A stretch of 6,714 nt of DNA, taken from contig JBOFGS010000002.1 of NCBI GenBank assembly GCA_051649245.1, forward strand, positions 1 through 6,714, in the 5' to 3' direction. The notes beneath the pieces are model-generated. The model was not told the origin of the DNA and did not search any database. It was given only the letters and a program-made list of their open reading frames with translations. A program made the position numbers and the translations under genes. This DNA comes from Brevinema_A sp051649245. Lineage in GTDB: Bacteria > Spirochaetota > Brevinematia > Brevinematales > Brevinemataceae. This document shows positions 6,443 through 6,714 of this stretch, piece by piece (the stretch's first letter is position 1; every line of letters starts with the position of its first letter).

Positions 6443-6477
6443 AATGAAGCTAGGTATGACCTAGCTTCATTTCTTTT
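6443..6477 (+). terminator. Intrinsic terminator after tRNA-Ser
   Basis: A perfect 13-bp stem (6443-6455 with 6459-6471) with a 3-nt loop is followed by TTCTTTT. It begins 7 nt after the tRNA. As no terminator is visible between pfk and the tRNA, it may also end read-through transcripts of the operon. Confidence 0.9.
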
Positions 6478-6495
6478 AAACAATAATTTCCCAAA

Positions 6496-6610
6496 CCCGT
6501 GGTACACGGGGGACACGGACTTGTATACATAGATACGACAAACTTTTGAGAATCTCATTCTGAGAATATTTTGCTCCGACGGCAGGTCGTTCTCAAAACT
6601 ATTTTTGCTC
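6496..6610. repeat. Cluster of inverted and direct repeats, possible structured RNA or operator array
   Basis: This segment is richer in G and C than other intergenic DNA here. CCCGTG/CACGGG (6496-6501 with 6505-6510) is a 6-bp hairpin. TTTTGAGAA (6544-6552) pairs with TTCTCAAAA (6590-6598). Directly inside the right arm, CGAC/GTCG (6577-6580 with 6586-6589) forms a small hairpin. TGAGAAT is repeated at 6547-6553 and 6561-6567, and TATTTTGCTC (6567-6576) recurs with one extra T at 6600-6610. I recognise no RNA family and find no supported reading frame. Confidence 0.4.
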
Positions 6611-6641
6611 AGTCCACTGCTATTCTATTCACATTTTCCAA

Positions 6642-6674
6642 AAATAAAACACCCAATTTTAAGGGCGTTTATTT
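6642..6674 (-). terminator. Terminator-like hairpin, probably for a - strand gene entering from the right
   Basis: The arms 6642-6654 and 6663-6674 pair around an 8-nt loop. On the - strand the CGCCC/GGGTG block pairs fully using one G-U, with one bulged U, and a TTTTATTTTT tail follows. On the + strand the block has an A-C mismatch and the tail is poorer. The hairpin therefore fits a gene ending just right of it, whose stop could be the - strand TAA at 6703-6705. Too little of that gene is inside to annotate. Confidence 0.6.
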
Positions 6675-6714
6675 GATATAATAGAAATCCGACAAAGTTG
6701 ATTTAATACTCACT

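Noticed and set aside
6343..6558. A 71-codon - strand open frame across the tRNA region
   Set aside because: It runs antisense through tRNA-Ser. The stretch SGIRTHETLPFTRVPGVRLR is what an antisense reading of a tRNA-Ser gives, and there is no RBS before its ATG.
6677..6682. TATAAT near the right edge as a + strand promoter
   Set aside because: No acceptable -35 element lies 16-18 bp upstream, and the site overlaps the flank of a terminator-like hairpin.
1..6714. CRISPR array, insertion sequence, phage or defence system
   Set aside because: I found no regularly spaced repeats, no transposase or integrase motif and no defence-gene signature. The repeats near the tRNA are too few and irregular.

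Overview
This is an AT-rich bacterial window, with long A/T runs between genes and coding sequence that is also AT-biased. The gene content suggests a diderm. There is a probable outer-membrane-type beta-strand tail at the left edge, an ExbB/TolQ-type inner-membrane channel subunit, and a membrane-anchored, cysteine-free protein that looks periplasmic. The phosphofructokinase is of the long (about 450 residue) type that I associate from memory with spirochaetes (Treponema, Borrelia) and trypanosomatids. A low-GC spirochaete or similar anaerobe is my best guess, but it is an inference and not shown by the sequence.

Layout. (1) Positions 1-132 hold the 3' end of a + strand gene, closed by a strong hairpin that can terminate transcription in both directions. 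(2) On the - strand, 2067-250 encodes a two-part protein: a DAK2/FakA-like kinase region fused to a DegV/FakB-like fatty-acid-binding region. It has its own sigma-70-type promoter and Shine-Dalgarno, which place the start at 2067 rather than at the upstream ATG at 2136. (3) About 650 bp of very AT-rich non-coding DNA (2146-2789) separates this gene from a divergent + strand operon. It holds promoters, an unassigned promoter-like site and several inverted repeats, but no convincing gene. (4) The operon is exbB-like (2790-3434), then a PpiD/SurA-like membrane-anchored protein (3449-4918), then 6-phosphofructokinase (4948-6282). It is driven by a near-consensus promoter at 2709-2737, and gaps are 14 and 29 bp. 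(5) A tRNA-Ser(GGA) gene (6352-6436) has its own promoter and a strong terminator. (6) The last 240 bp hold no gene. They contain a cluster of inverted and direct repeats (6496-6610) and a second terminator-like hairpin that fits a - strand gene arriving from the right.

How the genes could work together. The fused DAK2-DegV protein should phosphorylate exogenous or recycled fatty acids for phospholipid synthesis. The PFK supplies the committed glycolytic step. The ExbB-like channel and PpiD-like protein point to envelope function, although no ExbD/TolR partner follows, so the energised system is incomplete here. Co-transcription of envelope genes with pfk is the least expected arrangement in the window. 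I found no CRISPR array, transposon, phage gene or defence system.
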